DNA of 64,000 nt, from the NCBI RefSeq assembly GCF_965638725.1, contig NC_134950.1, positions 4,712,101 to 4,776,100 of the forward strand, in the 5' to 3' direction. Below are positions 29,901-40,960 of the stretch, in pieces. Numbering within the stretch: position 1 is the first letter of the stretch; every line of letters starts with the position of its first letter. The notes under the pieces are model-generated. The model did not search any database and was not told the origin of the DNA. It was given only the letters and a program-made list of their open reading frames with translations. This stretch comes from Aptenodytes patagonicus. Its lineage: Eukaryota; Chordata; Aves; Sphenisciformes; Spheniscidae. The position numbers and the translations under genes are program-made.

Positions 29901-32900
29901 TTCCAGTTACAACAGTTGCAGTTTTGCATGTGTGCAGAACCCACCCCTCTCTTGTCATCTCAACACCTAACACAAATTTAGGCATCCTCGGGATCATAAA
30001 TAGAGGTTACTTGAAGCAAGAGGTAGGGAATGAGCACTTTCTACCTGTGCTGTTAAAAATAAGCCATTCTATAGAAAAGGATCCAGCAAGAGAGAGTACA
30101 AGGGAGGGAGCATGTGATGCTGTAGCATGGTGATCAGATGAGGAGGAAGTCTTTGACTCTGTTTTTTGTCTGCATTAATTCTGGATTTTTTATATCATTA
30201 AATACTTCAACGGTCATGACAACCACATCTCCCAAGCTCCTGAGGCAAGGTTTTGAATTTTACTCTGAGAACTTGGACACATAAAGCATAGGCATTGCTA
30301 CACCTCTGTTCTGGGTGCTCAAGGATCTTACTGCTTCTAGCCCTTAATCTGTGTCTCAGTTTCCTACAAGTGAAATAGGTATAACAGTGCCTCCATCTTC
30401 CCCTACATGTGCAGTCTACACTGAGAAAGAAACCTTCCCTTGTCTCTTACTCTGTCTGTGCAGTACATAACATTTAGGTGCTTGGCTGGGGTTTTAAAAG
30501 CCCAGCTCAAATCCAGCAAACTAATGTGCTATTTCAATTTCTGTATGCACCTGTTATCGTTCTTCAAATTCCTGGATTTTTTGTTTTTCTTTTACGAATT
30601 CATGTTCATTCTCCCCAAAGAGGTTTTAATGGGCAGACAGAATTAAGGTAGACAGCCTGTAAAAATCCAGACACTTAAGAAAGAGCAGCAACCTAAATTA
30701 TCATCTCAAGTTATCGCTGTACTGTGTTACTGCTTACCCTACAAAGTGCTGTGAGCTGTGAGGAAGCAGCTGGTTTGTAATAGTGGAGCCGATTGGTATC
30801 AGGTAGAATCAGAATGCCCCACTGCATGCTATGTTGTAAGGGTGGTCTTCTGCATGAGAGCATGGTGGAAACTCTCCTGTATCAGAGAAATGCCTACTGT
30901 CTTATGTGGCCACAAACTGGCTATAAATGTCATTTATTTAGCAGTATCTCCAACTCATACTACCGAATGCTCACAAAGATAGCCTATAATCAGTTAATCT
31001 TACTGCTGGCTGGTGGGTCAGGAATAAAACAGCAGAAAAAATGTCCTAGTAGACAAATGGGAAAGGAAAGAATCTGTAGTCTGTAGAGTGGGAAATAAAT
31101 TGGCCTGAGCCAATCTTGGAAAAAAGGTATCCTTATGCTCTGCAGACTTCCAGGCAGCCAAATCATCCCCTACTTGTTTTTTCTTGCTCTGTCATTCACT
31201 GATAGACTCACTCCCTTTGCATTACTCTGGGTTTTTTTTTTTTTATTATATCTTAAGCCACCCCCCCATTTACTCTCTTTTTGATCCTTAGTCCATGTTA
31301 TGTCTAGTTCATGGAATTTCTACCAAGGATCTGATGCTGAAGGGTTATACAGCAGGCAGCTGTTATGTATCAGAACCGTTGCTTATAGGTGAACAGTGAT
31401 GGCTATTCAAAAGTGCCAATTAATGCCTGTTTGAACTATTCAATAGCCTACAAAACTGGGTGCTAGCCTGAGACAATCATAACATTCCCAGAAAGACCTG
31501 GGCTTCAGGTTTCACAGGCAACTGAGAGTATTTAATCCTAGCACAAGATAATGTTTTTCCTGCCCTGTGACTTCTTATTCACGAGTAATGCAGACCGTGG
31601 CAGTGTGGTAATAGTGCTGTGGCAGAATGTGGCTGCTTGGGTTTAACACCGCAGTTGAGATGGTGTTTGCGTGGGTTTCCCCTCGTTTTCAAATCGGTCT
31701 CTTTTTCTGGGATGGTCCTTCTTTGTACCTGTCATTGCTCCAAAGAGAGCAAGCATTCAAGAGGTGGATGGACTAGTCTGGTAGTAAATACAGTGACTTG
31801 GGTGAGATTCATGTTATCGCTCTGCTAATGGCTCAGTGAGATGCATAGAGAAGAAGAGGTCCAAGGGAGAGAGAAGGAAATAGTGTTATTGGAAACTTGA
31901 TGGTGGGACGCCAGGATTCAGGTCCTTCATGAATGCAGCTGTGTCACTTACTCTAGTGATGGTGCTTTTCAGCCTGAAGTTTCATCCTGCTCCTAAGAAA
32001 CGCTGTATGCCAAAAGTGGTGTATTCCCAAGCAGGGGGGCAAGGGCTGAATTGACACTTTTAGTAAAAAATACAGGAAAATTACTGTATATTCAGTATCT
32101 GTCCTCATTGCTGCAAGGGAATCCAGCTGGGTGTCCTGTGTGTCTCCCAGGAGAAGCAGCAACCCTCTCTTCAGCGCTGAAGTTGAGCAGAATCCCAGTG
32201 CAATCAGTTCTGTTCCTAAAGTGAGTGGGGGCTCCTTAATATGTCCCTGAGAATGCAATGGGAACTTCAGAAGTGCACCCTGAGATCTGCATCCCTTGGT
32301 AAAATCTAAGCAGGCAGAGAGGAAGAAAGAAGAGTGAACGTTTTGTTCAGCTCACGTGATGGGGACAGGTCTGTCCTCACAAATTCGCTTCAGGTATGTG
32401 TTGTAGGCAGGAGAGTGACTGCTCCCCACACTCTGGAAGAGTTGTTAACTGCTGGGCAGCCCCAGAGGGTAATCTAAATATCTGTCACAGCATTATGGCT
32501 GCTTGAGGAAGTTTGCTTTTTTGGCCACTTGTGAGCCAGGTAACTGTGAAAGGAGCCTAAGAAAACTGTACGGTGTTTTAAAAGCTGTGGATGCCGTCAC
32601 AGGGATCCTGGACATTGGGGAAGGCAACTGGCAGGTGGGACCTGTCGGGCAGACGAGGGCTCCCCCAGAACATACCCTGGGCTGTTGAAGTAAGAACTTC
32701 ATTATGAAAAACTCTAGGGAGCCCAGTACTGTGCTTCAGCCAATTCGAAGCCATCTAATACATTTTCCAATATCCTGTGAGCAGGAATAATGTAACTGTA
32801 GTGCTTTTTCTTTTATCCCTGACATTCATCACAAAAACGAAAGCAATGATGTTGTGACTCAGCCAACCTGAACGAGCCTGACAGTTTGTCTCTCTGATGG

Positions 32901-33973
32901 GTTGGGACTGGGTTATGATATGGAGTCGTTTACTCTTAGTTGGCTTTCAAGCAGTAAGGACTTCAGAAACATCCCTGGTGAGGTAGGGATGAGGGCTCTT
33001 AGCAAAAGCCGTTTCTTATCTAACTGACAAAAAAAAAGCTGTAAGAAGCTCCTTATTCCTGGTAGAAACGTAACATCGACACAAAGAAGATGGAGTTGGA
33101 AAAATGCCTCATTCCAAAGTGTGTTTATCCATGGTAAAGTGCTTCTATAAAAGGCATCTTGGGACTCCATGTTTATTCCCCCTCAATGACTTCTAGACTG
33201 GGTTTGCTTGATTTTCAAGTCAACAGTTTTTTTTCTTTTCCTACTGCCAGCCATATAAACTCAGCTGGGTTCTGGAAATCAAACAGTGCTTTCTCCCTCA
33301 CGACTGTTGCCTCCAGTAATATCCTGCAATCAGCACATGGGAAATGGTTTTATTGGCAATACGTGAGCCAGTTTGGATACCAATTCATTCCCCGCCGCAG
33401 TGACCCTATCGTGCTAAGAATAGTAAAAACTGGTCCCTCTAAACAAAATCAGAAGACCTAATTTGGAGACATGCCACCTTGAGAAAGAAGGGGCTGCTTT
33501 TTACTTCGACGTGGTGGTAACTGTGGACTTCTACCTTTTTTTTTTTCCTGGTTCCCACACTCATATTTAAAGTTCACTGTGGTGAAAAGCTGATGCATCT
33601 GTGCCTGTTTTGTGGTGGAGAAGAAGAAAAGCCCATGTATATACGTATTTTCCCTCTTTTTGGAGGGTCAAGTGAATTCCCCACTTGTACATTACGGAAT
33701 CTGTAGGTTGGGATGTGCTGTGTCCTGAAGGTAGCAGCTCATAGAGTGATTCCCAAAAGGGAGCATATAAAGATGGCATTAGATTTCCATTTGTATCTCT
33801 GGGATTTTGGCTGGATGTCTGGGCCAGTTTGGGTCTTCAACAGTGTTATGGGGAGGAGAAGGAGGAGAATGATTTCTGTGAGTTGTTTCTGATGCAGCTC
33901 TAAATCCATTTTGCGCTTCTGAGAGCTCTTGCTCCTGATTTTGCTCTCAATTTTGGTTCAAGTGAGCTCGTTA
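20911..33973. other. 13 kb of intron, no gene or clear repeat recognised
   Basis: Scanned on both strands. Open frames are short and have chance-like composition. Small features: an AT-rich motif-dense block at about 21430-21560 (a candidate conserved element), a GATA-type run near 23700-23717, and a T/A homopolymer near 31231-31243. The block at 28240-28560 is pyrimidine-rich with several ORFs on both strands, but no domain was recognised. Confidence 0.4.
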
Positions 33974-34415
33974 CATAGAACCACAGAAAGGCTTAGGTTG
34001 GAAGTGACCTCTGGTGATCGTCAGTTCAAGCCTCTCCTCAAAGCAGACCCAGTCCTGAGTTAGGTCAGAGCCTTGTCCAGTTGTGTTTTGATCATCTCCA
34101 AGGCAGATTTTTAACCAGCTGGAGATTGCACAGCTTCTCTGCCCCTGTTCCATGTTTGTTGTAAAGATTTTTATCCTAATACTGAACTTGAGTTTCTCTC
34201 TCTGCAGTTTGTGACCATTGCCTCTCGTTTTGCAGTGCACCTCTGGGTACACAGCTCTCTCTTCTCTTGACCTGCCACTTACGCTCTTACTAACGCAACC
34301 CGGTGTGGTTGGCCCTTGTTGCTGCAAGGGCACACTGCTGACTCCTCTTCAACTTGCCCACCGACACCCCCAGATCTTTTTCTGCAAAGCTGCTCCCTCA
34401 CCAGTCCTGATGATT
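33974..34415 (-). mobile_element. Antisense CR1 with internal shortening
   Basis: The left end is the reverse complement of a CR1 tail (CATAGAACCACAGAAAGG..TTAGGTTGGAAGTGACCT). It continues through ATCTCCAAGGCAGA (3' coding region) and TTGTGACCATTGCCTCTCG. On the minus strand the right end reads EKDLGV-like and QQCALA-like CR1 ORF2 motifs (about 34320-34400). The distance between those motifs and the tail (about 400 bp) is shorter than in a complete copy, suggesting an internal deletion. Confidence 0.75.
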
Positions 34416-35899
34416 TTCAGGCCTCTCATGACTGTTTCCAGCACTTGCACTTCCAGAGGATCATAGGGGCAAGAACAAGGGACCAGGAATCCATCTAGAT
34501 GAATATTAGAAAAAAGGAATGGAAAACCTTCAGCGAGTGATCTGTCACTGAGGAGCAAAGCAGAGCTGCCTCCTTTTGTAGCTGGAGTGATGTTTTTTTC
34601 CTCCCTCAGTGTAGAGCTGCTAAAAAATTGCACAGTATCAGTTGTAACAGCAACGTTACAATTTGCAAACACGCTATGTTAAGCAGTTAGTGTGAGGCTG
34701 CGCACCTGAGCCTGCCAGGTTCCTTGCCTGATTTCGGCTGAATCCTCGTAGATGTCGGACGGTTCTGAGAGACTATGTCCATATTAAATAAAATCTTTGC
34801 TTTTTCTAGAAAAGATCACTTTCCTTGACGGACTGTTCCCCTGATGTATAAGCCCAGCATTTCGAGTGAGCTCTTAATTTTTAGCCTGCATTTTGTGTTT
34901 CATAAATTCCTTCCATTCTTGCTAGTTTTTCTGCCTCAAGTAAAGTGTTCGCATCCTTCCGGTATTTACAGACTCTTATAAAGTCCCCACTATAGGTTAT
35001 ATATAGTCAAACTATATAGTTATTTGACTGTTTTAATCTCCCCTTGTTAGTCAGTTCTTTCCTATATTGAAATAATTTCTCATGCCTTTCTTTGGATTTC
35101 CTTATTTTGTACAATTAGTTATCCTCCCTTTCTGGGCCAGAGAGTATTATGGAGAAGCAATCACCGGTGAGCTTTTCTCCTCTCTTTTTCTCACCAGAAC
35201 ATTCACGTCAATTATATTTCATCAGTGATTTTAGTTTTTAATTTTGCCTTCCCTGATGAAAGTGTGAATGCAAGAGTTGTGCAGCTACATCAGCAAGTAC
35301 CACATTGAACCAGGGACTTCTGGAACCGAAAGCCACGTCTATAACTTAGGCTGAAATGGAGGAGCAACACGCTGACCAGCTGCCTTCATATTTCCCTCTG
35401 CTGCTCGGAAACATGGCTTTTCCCAAGCTCAGCTTAACTAACATCAAGGACCATCGCAGCTAAAACCCCAAAGTCAGACCTGCAAGGGGGATGGGGACAG
35501 GAGGGTCACAGATTCACCTCCCCCATGGAGTGAGGGGATGCTTAATGTGTATTCCCTGGTGGGCTCTTCTGAGCAAGAGGTGTTCAAGGAGCTGTGTTTC
35601 ACCAAGGCATACGGACGGACTGCTCTACTCCTCAGTGATAATACTGATGGAGATAGCTGGGACAGGCACTGAGTGACCGAGGTAGAAGATTTTGAGATTA
35701 ATTAATTCAGAAGCTGTTCAAAGTGCCTGAGGGTCTGAGAGATCACACAGGAGCTGCTGGAAAAACGTGCCACCAACTTCAGCATCGTTGCTGGTACTCG
35801 CGGCGGTGCCTGGGATGCCTTGGCCGGGGATCAGGCCCTTGTGTGCATGATCCTGTACACAGGTACAACTGACAGCACCCCAAAGGGACACTGTTGTTG
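34416..35899. other. Intron DNA, no gene recognised
   Basis: AT-rich. The part at 35745-35880, just before the next CR1, has more CpG than its neighbours but shows no recognisable coding frame or repeat. Confidence 0.4.
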
Positions 35900-36178
35900 A
35901 GAGCAATGTTTCAGGGCCTGATAAACTACAGGGGGGTAGATTTACACTAGATATAAGGAAGAAATTTTTTACGCTGAGGGTGGTGAAACACTGGCACAGG
36001 TTGCCCAGAGAGGTGGTGGATGCCCCATCCCTGGAAACATTCCAGGTCAGGTTGGATGGGGCTCTGAGCAACCTGATCTAGTTGAAGATGTCCCTGCCCA
36101 CGGCAGGGGGGTTGGACTAGATGACCTTTAGAGGTCCCTTCCAACCCAAACTGTTCTATGACTCTATGATTCTATGAT
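35900..36178 (+). mobile_element. CR1 3'-end fragment
   Basis: Matches the CR1 end: GGTAGATTTACACTAGATATAAGG, TGGCACAGGTTGCCCAGAG, GATGCCCCATCCCTGGAAAC, then GGTTGGACTAGATGACC..AGGTCCCTTCCAACCC, and ends in TCTATGATTCTATGATAT. It differs from the copy at 19752 (VDAPSLE-type coding end, different 3' UTR), so it belongs to another CR1 subfamily. Confidence 0.92.
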
Positions 36179-36299
36179 ATGGCTTTGCTCAGCCCCTGTC
36201 TTTCTATTTATTTTTGAGCTAGCTGATAAAACGCTGTGAAATAGATACCTGCGTTTCCAAACTGAATTTCCAGGGGAAGAGGATGCTTATTTCTCAAAT

Positions 36300-36530
36300 G
36301 AGCGACAAAGGGGAGAGAAGGCTGTTTTCCGCCCCCCCTCCTAATTTCACAGCAGAGACAGCGAGATGGAGACAGCCCCGTGGGGGGGCGAACTGCGGTT
36401 CCCGAGCTCCCCCCAGAGGCACGCCGGCGCCCCGCTCCCCGCCATCCTCGGCAGAGTTTCAAAGCCTCTTTTTCTTATTTTTCCACCTGTTTTCCTTTTA
36501 TTTCTTTCCCAAAGAAAGCCGTAGGTAAGT
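36300..36530 (+). promoter_or_regulatory. GC-rich patch followed by a strong 5' splice site
   Basis: Positions 36325-36455 are CpG- and G/C-rich within AT-rich intron. They include homopolymeric C and G runs and the string CACGCCGGCGCCCCGC. About 70 bp downstream is CCGTAG|GTAAGT with the donor at 36525, a near-consensus 5' splice site. A CpG patch plus donor on the + strand is what an alternative first exon or lncRNA first exon would look like. No transcript evidence is available. Confidence 0.35.
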
Positions 36531-36703
36531 AAAGCATTTCTGATCTTCAGCACAAATGTGTCCCCCCTCCATTTCCCTTCCCTGCAGGTGGATGTTGTTT
36601 GTAGCACAAGGCGTCCACCACCATCTGCAGTACAAAAATACCCTCAACCCCAGGTACCTCCTGATCAGTCAGTCATTAAGCCAGTTGCAGGCACTGGGAT
36701 AAC

Positions 36704-36745
36704 AAAAAAAAAAAAAAAAAAAAAGAAAAGAAAAGGAAAGAAAAC
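36704..36745. repeat. A21 run decaying into (AAAAG)n
   Basis: Pure A from 36704 to 36724, then AAAAG-type repeats to about 36745. It could be the poly(A) tail of a + strand retroposed sequence. On the minus strand it is the T-rich stretch just past the AATAAA signals of the candidate gene at 36877. Confidence 0.8.
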
Positions 36746-36754
36746 AGTCCAAAT

Positions 36755-36784
36755 TTTATTTTAAACAATTTTAACTGCTTTATT
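36755..36784 (-). terminator. Two AATAAA poly(A) signals, minus strand
   Basis: AATAAA on the minus strand at 36779-36784 and again at 36755-36760, about 95 and 120 bp downstream of the stop codon of the minus-strand open frame. A T-rich tract follows. This spacing is what a short 3' UTR would show. Confidence 0.5.
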
Positions 36785-36876
36785 TTTGGTGTTAGCTTTT
36801 TGGGAGACACTTCAGGTTAAAAGAGATTTGCAGATGGCTGAGCGTGTACAAACACTTCTCATTTAGGCTGTCTGTT

Positions 36877-37217
36877 TTAGTACAAGCCATCACTGGAGAG
36901 AGGGTATAGAAGGCAGAAGGGACACTTGTGCATAGTCCTTCGAGGGATGTGGTTGTACTTGGGTTTTGCCTTGTGCGGCATTTGGGTATCCTCATATTGG
37001 ATGTTCCTATTGACTCTGGCCAAACCGAACTCCCACTTTTTGGGAGTGCAGCCTCGTGTCTCTAGGTAACGCTTGTTCCTGGCTGAGTCGTTAGGACTTC
37101 TGCAGGTCTGAGGGATGTGCTTGATGAAGATTGTGTTTTTCTTCTGATTTTGCTGGGGAGTTTTGGATCGATTCCTCCTCCCATCCCACTCCTCTTCCAC
37201 CCCAAAAGGGTGGGTTA
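36877..37217 (-). CDS. Candidate terminal exon of an unrecognised nested gene
   Basis: I do not recognise this protein. On the minus strand the frame runs from a splice acceptor (CTTTATCACAG, exon from 37217; an alternative CTCTGCAG lies 27 bp further upstream) to a TAA stop at 36877-36879, about 113 codons. Its features suggest real coding. Third codon positions are rich in C/G (for example ATC TTC ATC AAG CAC ATC), while the flanks are AT-rich. The protein is hydrophilic, basic and non-repetitive: IKHIPQTCRSPNDSARNKRY, then TRGCTPKKWEFGLARVNRNI, then HKAKPKYNHIPRRTMHKCPF. Two AATAAA signals follow at the right distance. There is no signal peptide or membrane segment; a lone C-x-x-C (CPFC) lies near the C-terminus. 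The extension upstream of the acceptors to a Met at 37290 is less coding-like. Small basic proteins with such Tyr/Pro/His motifs occur among cilium/sperm microtubule proteins, but that is a loose impression. A decayed copy of such a gene is the main alternative. Confidence 0.4.
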
Positions 37218-39268
37218 CTGTGATAAAGAAAAATGAGCTGCAGAGAATAGCAACATCAGTTGGACTGCAGCGTGGGGACTGTTTGGTCAATCTTGTGAGT
37301 GGGTGCTGTGGAGGAGAGGGATGATACAGGCATTAAACTGTTTTGTAGGGGCTCTTCAAATTACATAGGTTTCATGCAAGGGATTATAGAAGGAGGAGAT
37401 GCTAATGCTTTGTCAGTACTCATCTCCCAAGCCTGTGTTACGGTGTTTGGTTAACATTATGGTGACATTTGGATGGTCTCATTAACGTCTCCAAGATGAA
37501 GGAGGAGAAGACAGAAATCTTTGCATTGTCAGCAAGGCCTTGGCCAAGTCCTGGTGAGTCAGTGAACTGAAAGCAAAGTGCAGTTGGGGAGCTATGGGGA
37601 TGCCAATTTGTAGAGAGTTCCCATTTCAGGATGGTGGCTTTTCGACTATCCTTTCTCAGCTTCTATTTGTTTTGCTTGACACTCTGTAGACACAGTCTTT
37701 TCCCCTTTTAAATTTATTATGTATTCAGCTGGGACATGCACAGACTGACAGATTCTCTATTGGATTTCTTTTTGGCACCTGGGCTAGGTTTTTACAATGG
37801 GCTATGTACTTACTAAGGATTATTTTCTGGTATTTCTCTCTTCATTTTATGCAGTCTGTATCTGTATCTGTCCTGCTTGAGCACAAGCTTGAAATCACTC
37901 ACCCAATGTGATTCAAGTCACTTAACTGCTTGTAATGGGCAGGGAGTAGCATTTGAGGTGGTTTCTTCATGTATTGTGAGGAGTTTCTTCACTTGTTAGC
38001 AAACTTTTTTATTCCAGACTTGAGGCAGAGTGGGAACCAATGTGAGACCATTTTGGAAGTCTGACCTCAAGCCCTGAGTAACCCTGTCAGTGAAAATGTT
38101 CTCAGGATACTTGCACATTTCATGTGGCAAGAAGATGTTTTGTGGTGGAGACTACTCCATGCTGTGCGTGTCACCCAAAGTAAATCTCTGAGGTGCTGAC
38201 AGGAGGTTCTCCATCAGCACGAGGGGAAAGAGTAGGCACATTTTTAGGTATTATGTTTTTCTAATCAGTGGGATTTATGTATGAATTTTTTGTCCCTTTA
38301 TGGCTTGAATGCTAAAGACTGGAGCATGTTCTTCAGCAACTACATCTGATGTCAGTTCAGCTCCCCTGAAGAGCTGTGCCCTGGGGTCACTGCAGCTACT
38401 GGTCAGCAGAATAATACCGATGGACATCAGAGAGGCTTTGGCACCTGTTACAATAAAACATCTACCGGAACAGACCTAAAATTGGCTTGTCTGATATTTC
38501 TTACCAACAAACCTGCCTCCTTCTCTGTAACCTTGAAGCTCAGTGGGGATGGCATTGGAGTGCCTCTCTTTTTCTTCTACAAAGTATAATTTCAAATTTT
38601 TGGTAGATGATAAAAGATTAACAAGATTTCAGGCAGTGATGTATAAACAAGAAATAAATAGCTGGTGGTTAAGTCCTCCAAATGCCATGAGTAGTAATGC
38701 TGTGTTAGATTAAAAGGACAGTAATACCATGTAAAATCTTTTCAGTATGTGTAGATCTCATTCATAATGAAGTATTACATTCAAAATGTGCTGTTTGTTA
38801 GCTAGTGTCAGTTAAATTTGACCTGTTTAGTGCCTATGAAACACCTAGAAAATAAAAAACCCTGTACCTCATTGAATGTGTCAGTAAGTAAATACAAATC
38901 ATATTATGTTCTGGTTAACAGATGTTTAATAAAACAGGATAAGCAAATGCTGCTTTTATACTTTTCATTTAGAAGACTATAAAAAAGCATAAAACATTGT
39001 GGCAAATACACATGTGTTTTGGATAGATGCACTGCTTCTAACTCAAGGAGGTTTTAGTACCAGAAGTCATGAGAAAATGTACACTGAAGTACTTCTTTTA
39101 AGTGTATAGTCAAATACATGTTCAGGATGACCAAAGAATTCCACAGGAATGATGCAGAATTAGGGCTCTGTTGATATTTTGTTAAGGTAATTAATATTTT
39201 TTTTTACTTTCCAGACCATAAGGTTTCAATAAAAGAAAGTGAAATTGAAGAACAAAAGTGACATTCAC
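37218..39268. other. Intron DNA beside the candidate minus-strand gene
   Basis: Mostly AT-rich. The one notable item is a minus-strand GTAAGT donor at 37808-37813 preceded by an open, highly basic frame (37814-37897, VLKQDRYRYRL..KMKREIPE). Its phase would fit the CTCTGCAG acceptor upstream of the terminal exon. No convincing acceptor was found for it. Confidence 0.25.
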
Positions 39269-39409
39269 ATTCTGATGGAATTGACTCAAATAATCAATTC
39301 CCTTGTCTGAATCATTCAACTTTTCATCAACAGATTCATTTATCTTCTTTTTTCCCTTGATTTGACTATTCAGAAGCGCCGCTACTTTATCATAATCATA
39401 AGAGACCAT
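39269..39409 (-). CDS. Very tentative minus-strand coding exon
   Basis: An ATG with A at -3 and G at +4 (39407-39409) opens 47 codons (MVSYDYDKVAALLNSQIKGK, then a Lys/Asp/Ser/Asn-rich part ending LSQFHQN), followed by GTGAAT as a weak possible donor. The composition is hydrophilic. It lies 2 kb upstream of the candidate terminal exon on the same strand. The exon would end in phase 0, which does not match either terminal-exon acceptor, so at least one more exon would be needed. The third positions are A/T-rich, and the frame could easily be chance. Confidence 0.15.
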
Positions 39410-39445
39410 TTTTAGTATCTTCAGCAAAATGATGTTTGGTGGCAA

Positions 39446-40639
39446 GAGGAAATGAAATAGTGAATCCTAGCAAAGACAAACAAAGGTTTTTTGGTTTTTT
39501 TTCTAGCGAAGGTGCTACTAAAATGTTAAGTGAAAATTATGAGATGCTTAAATTTGAAACAATACTTGCTGTTTCCTCTTTCAGTTAGGAGTATCAATCA
39601 GTCATGATCTAACTTCCATACTAAACCCTCAGTGTTTCGCATCTCTAGGGCCTTGTGGTTCTCCATGACCACAACCACCTCCGAGCTCTCACAACTTTAC
39701 AACAGGGGGAAGCCTGCCAACTAAAATCCACATAACTCTCATTTAGTCCTCATTTGTTGTTCTTTCAGACTTCCCTCTCTTGTAGTATCTATTGAACATT
39801 GTCTGTTGACAATTTTCCAGCAGGAAGGAGGGTGAACTTGTATTTATGATGTTTTAGAAGGGGTTTAGGGTTCCTGCTACACCTCAGATTGTGGGACTCA
39901 GTTGTGGACATGAGGAAGGAAGGATATATCCGCCCCTAAGTGTGCTATGAATCACTCACAAACATCGGATGAGTAGTCCTAGAAGTACCTGCACTGACAT
40001 CATGGCTTGTAATGCAAATGTGTGATTAAGTCATTGCTACCTTATAGTCTTCGTTTGTTGGCACCATCTGCCTAGCTCAGGAAGTGTCCCAGACCTTACC
40101 CAGGCATCCCGTTGAGTCCACGCTCAGGACTGCAGGATCAGTGAAGGGACCTGGGAGCAGCTAGAGCTGCCCCGTGTTCCAGGAAATCTGCCCCTGCCTA
40201 GAACAAGAGCATCCTCTACCTGCAGCAAAATTAAACTAGTGCTCAAAAGCTGGAAGGAGAAGGTTTCTCCTGGAAGCTACGTGAGAAGTCAGAATTGCCA
40301 GAGCAGCCACACTGGTGTTGTCCTGGCTTTATCTTTCTCTCTAGAAACATTTAGAGGGACAGACAAACCTCCCTGAAAGGGTCAGTCCCTGACCTGACAA
40401 TCTGGTTCAGTGGGTAGATTTGGTGTAGAGATCCTCTTAGTTTTGTTCCTTCTCTCCTTTGTTTTGTTGGGTCATTCTGAGCAAATGGCTTAAATTTGCT
40501 GCCTCAGTTTCCTTCTCTAGCTACAATGGTACCCGCTGCCTGCCTTCCTGAATCCTTGCTGAGGATTATTTAGTTAATGCTGGTACAGTTCTGTGGGAGT
40601 GAAGAAATACCTCCAAAAGTGGTAATTGTTAATCCAAGT
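39446..40639. other. Intron DNA, nothing recognised
   Basis: No repeat, RNA gene or coding character was seen on either strand. Confidence 0.4.
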
Positions 40640-40960
40640 GATGAAATGCTGTTGTGCACAATAATTCTTTTTTTTACTGGATGAGTTGGCTGATGGCAAA
40701 TTAGCTAATGGTCAGAACAATTCACTCCAAGGTCCTGCTTAGCTGGGTTTATCAGCCACTGAATTATTAGCCCAGCATATTGTTACGTATTACACAGTGA
40801 AGCCATCAAATATGCATCAGCAAAGCTTCTATTATCAAGACAGGATGGGTGTAATGCTGTAAGTTGCAGCCAAGCCCAATTACCACGTGAGAACTCCTCT
40901 CCTGTTCGGTGGCTGCCAACCATTTTGTTGCATATTAATGGCGTTTACTCAGTTTATGTG
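40640..40960. promoter_or_regulatory. Motif-dense AT-rich block, candidate enhancer
   Basis: Contains a closely packed set of transcription-factor-like words: TTAGCTAATGG, CTGAATTATTAG, AAATATGCATCAG (octamer/POU-like), ACCACGTGAG (E-box CACGTG) and GCATATTAATGGCG. It is non-repetitive and free of long ORFs. This texture is common in conserved non-coding elements near neural genes. It is an inference from motif density only. Confidence 0.25.

Noticed and set aside
35745..35890. CpG-containing segment before the 35.9-kb CR1 as a possible exon
   Set aside because: No consistent frame or paired splice sites. It may simply be diverged repeat.
36541..36745. Processed pseudogene ending in the A21 run
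   Set aside because: The sequence before the A run has no recognisable coding frame, and no target-site duplication could be identified.
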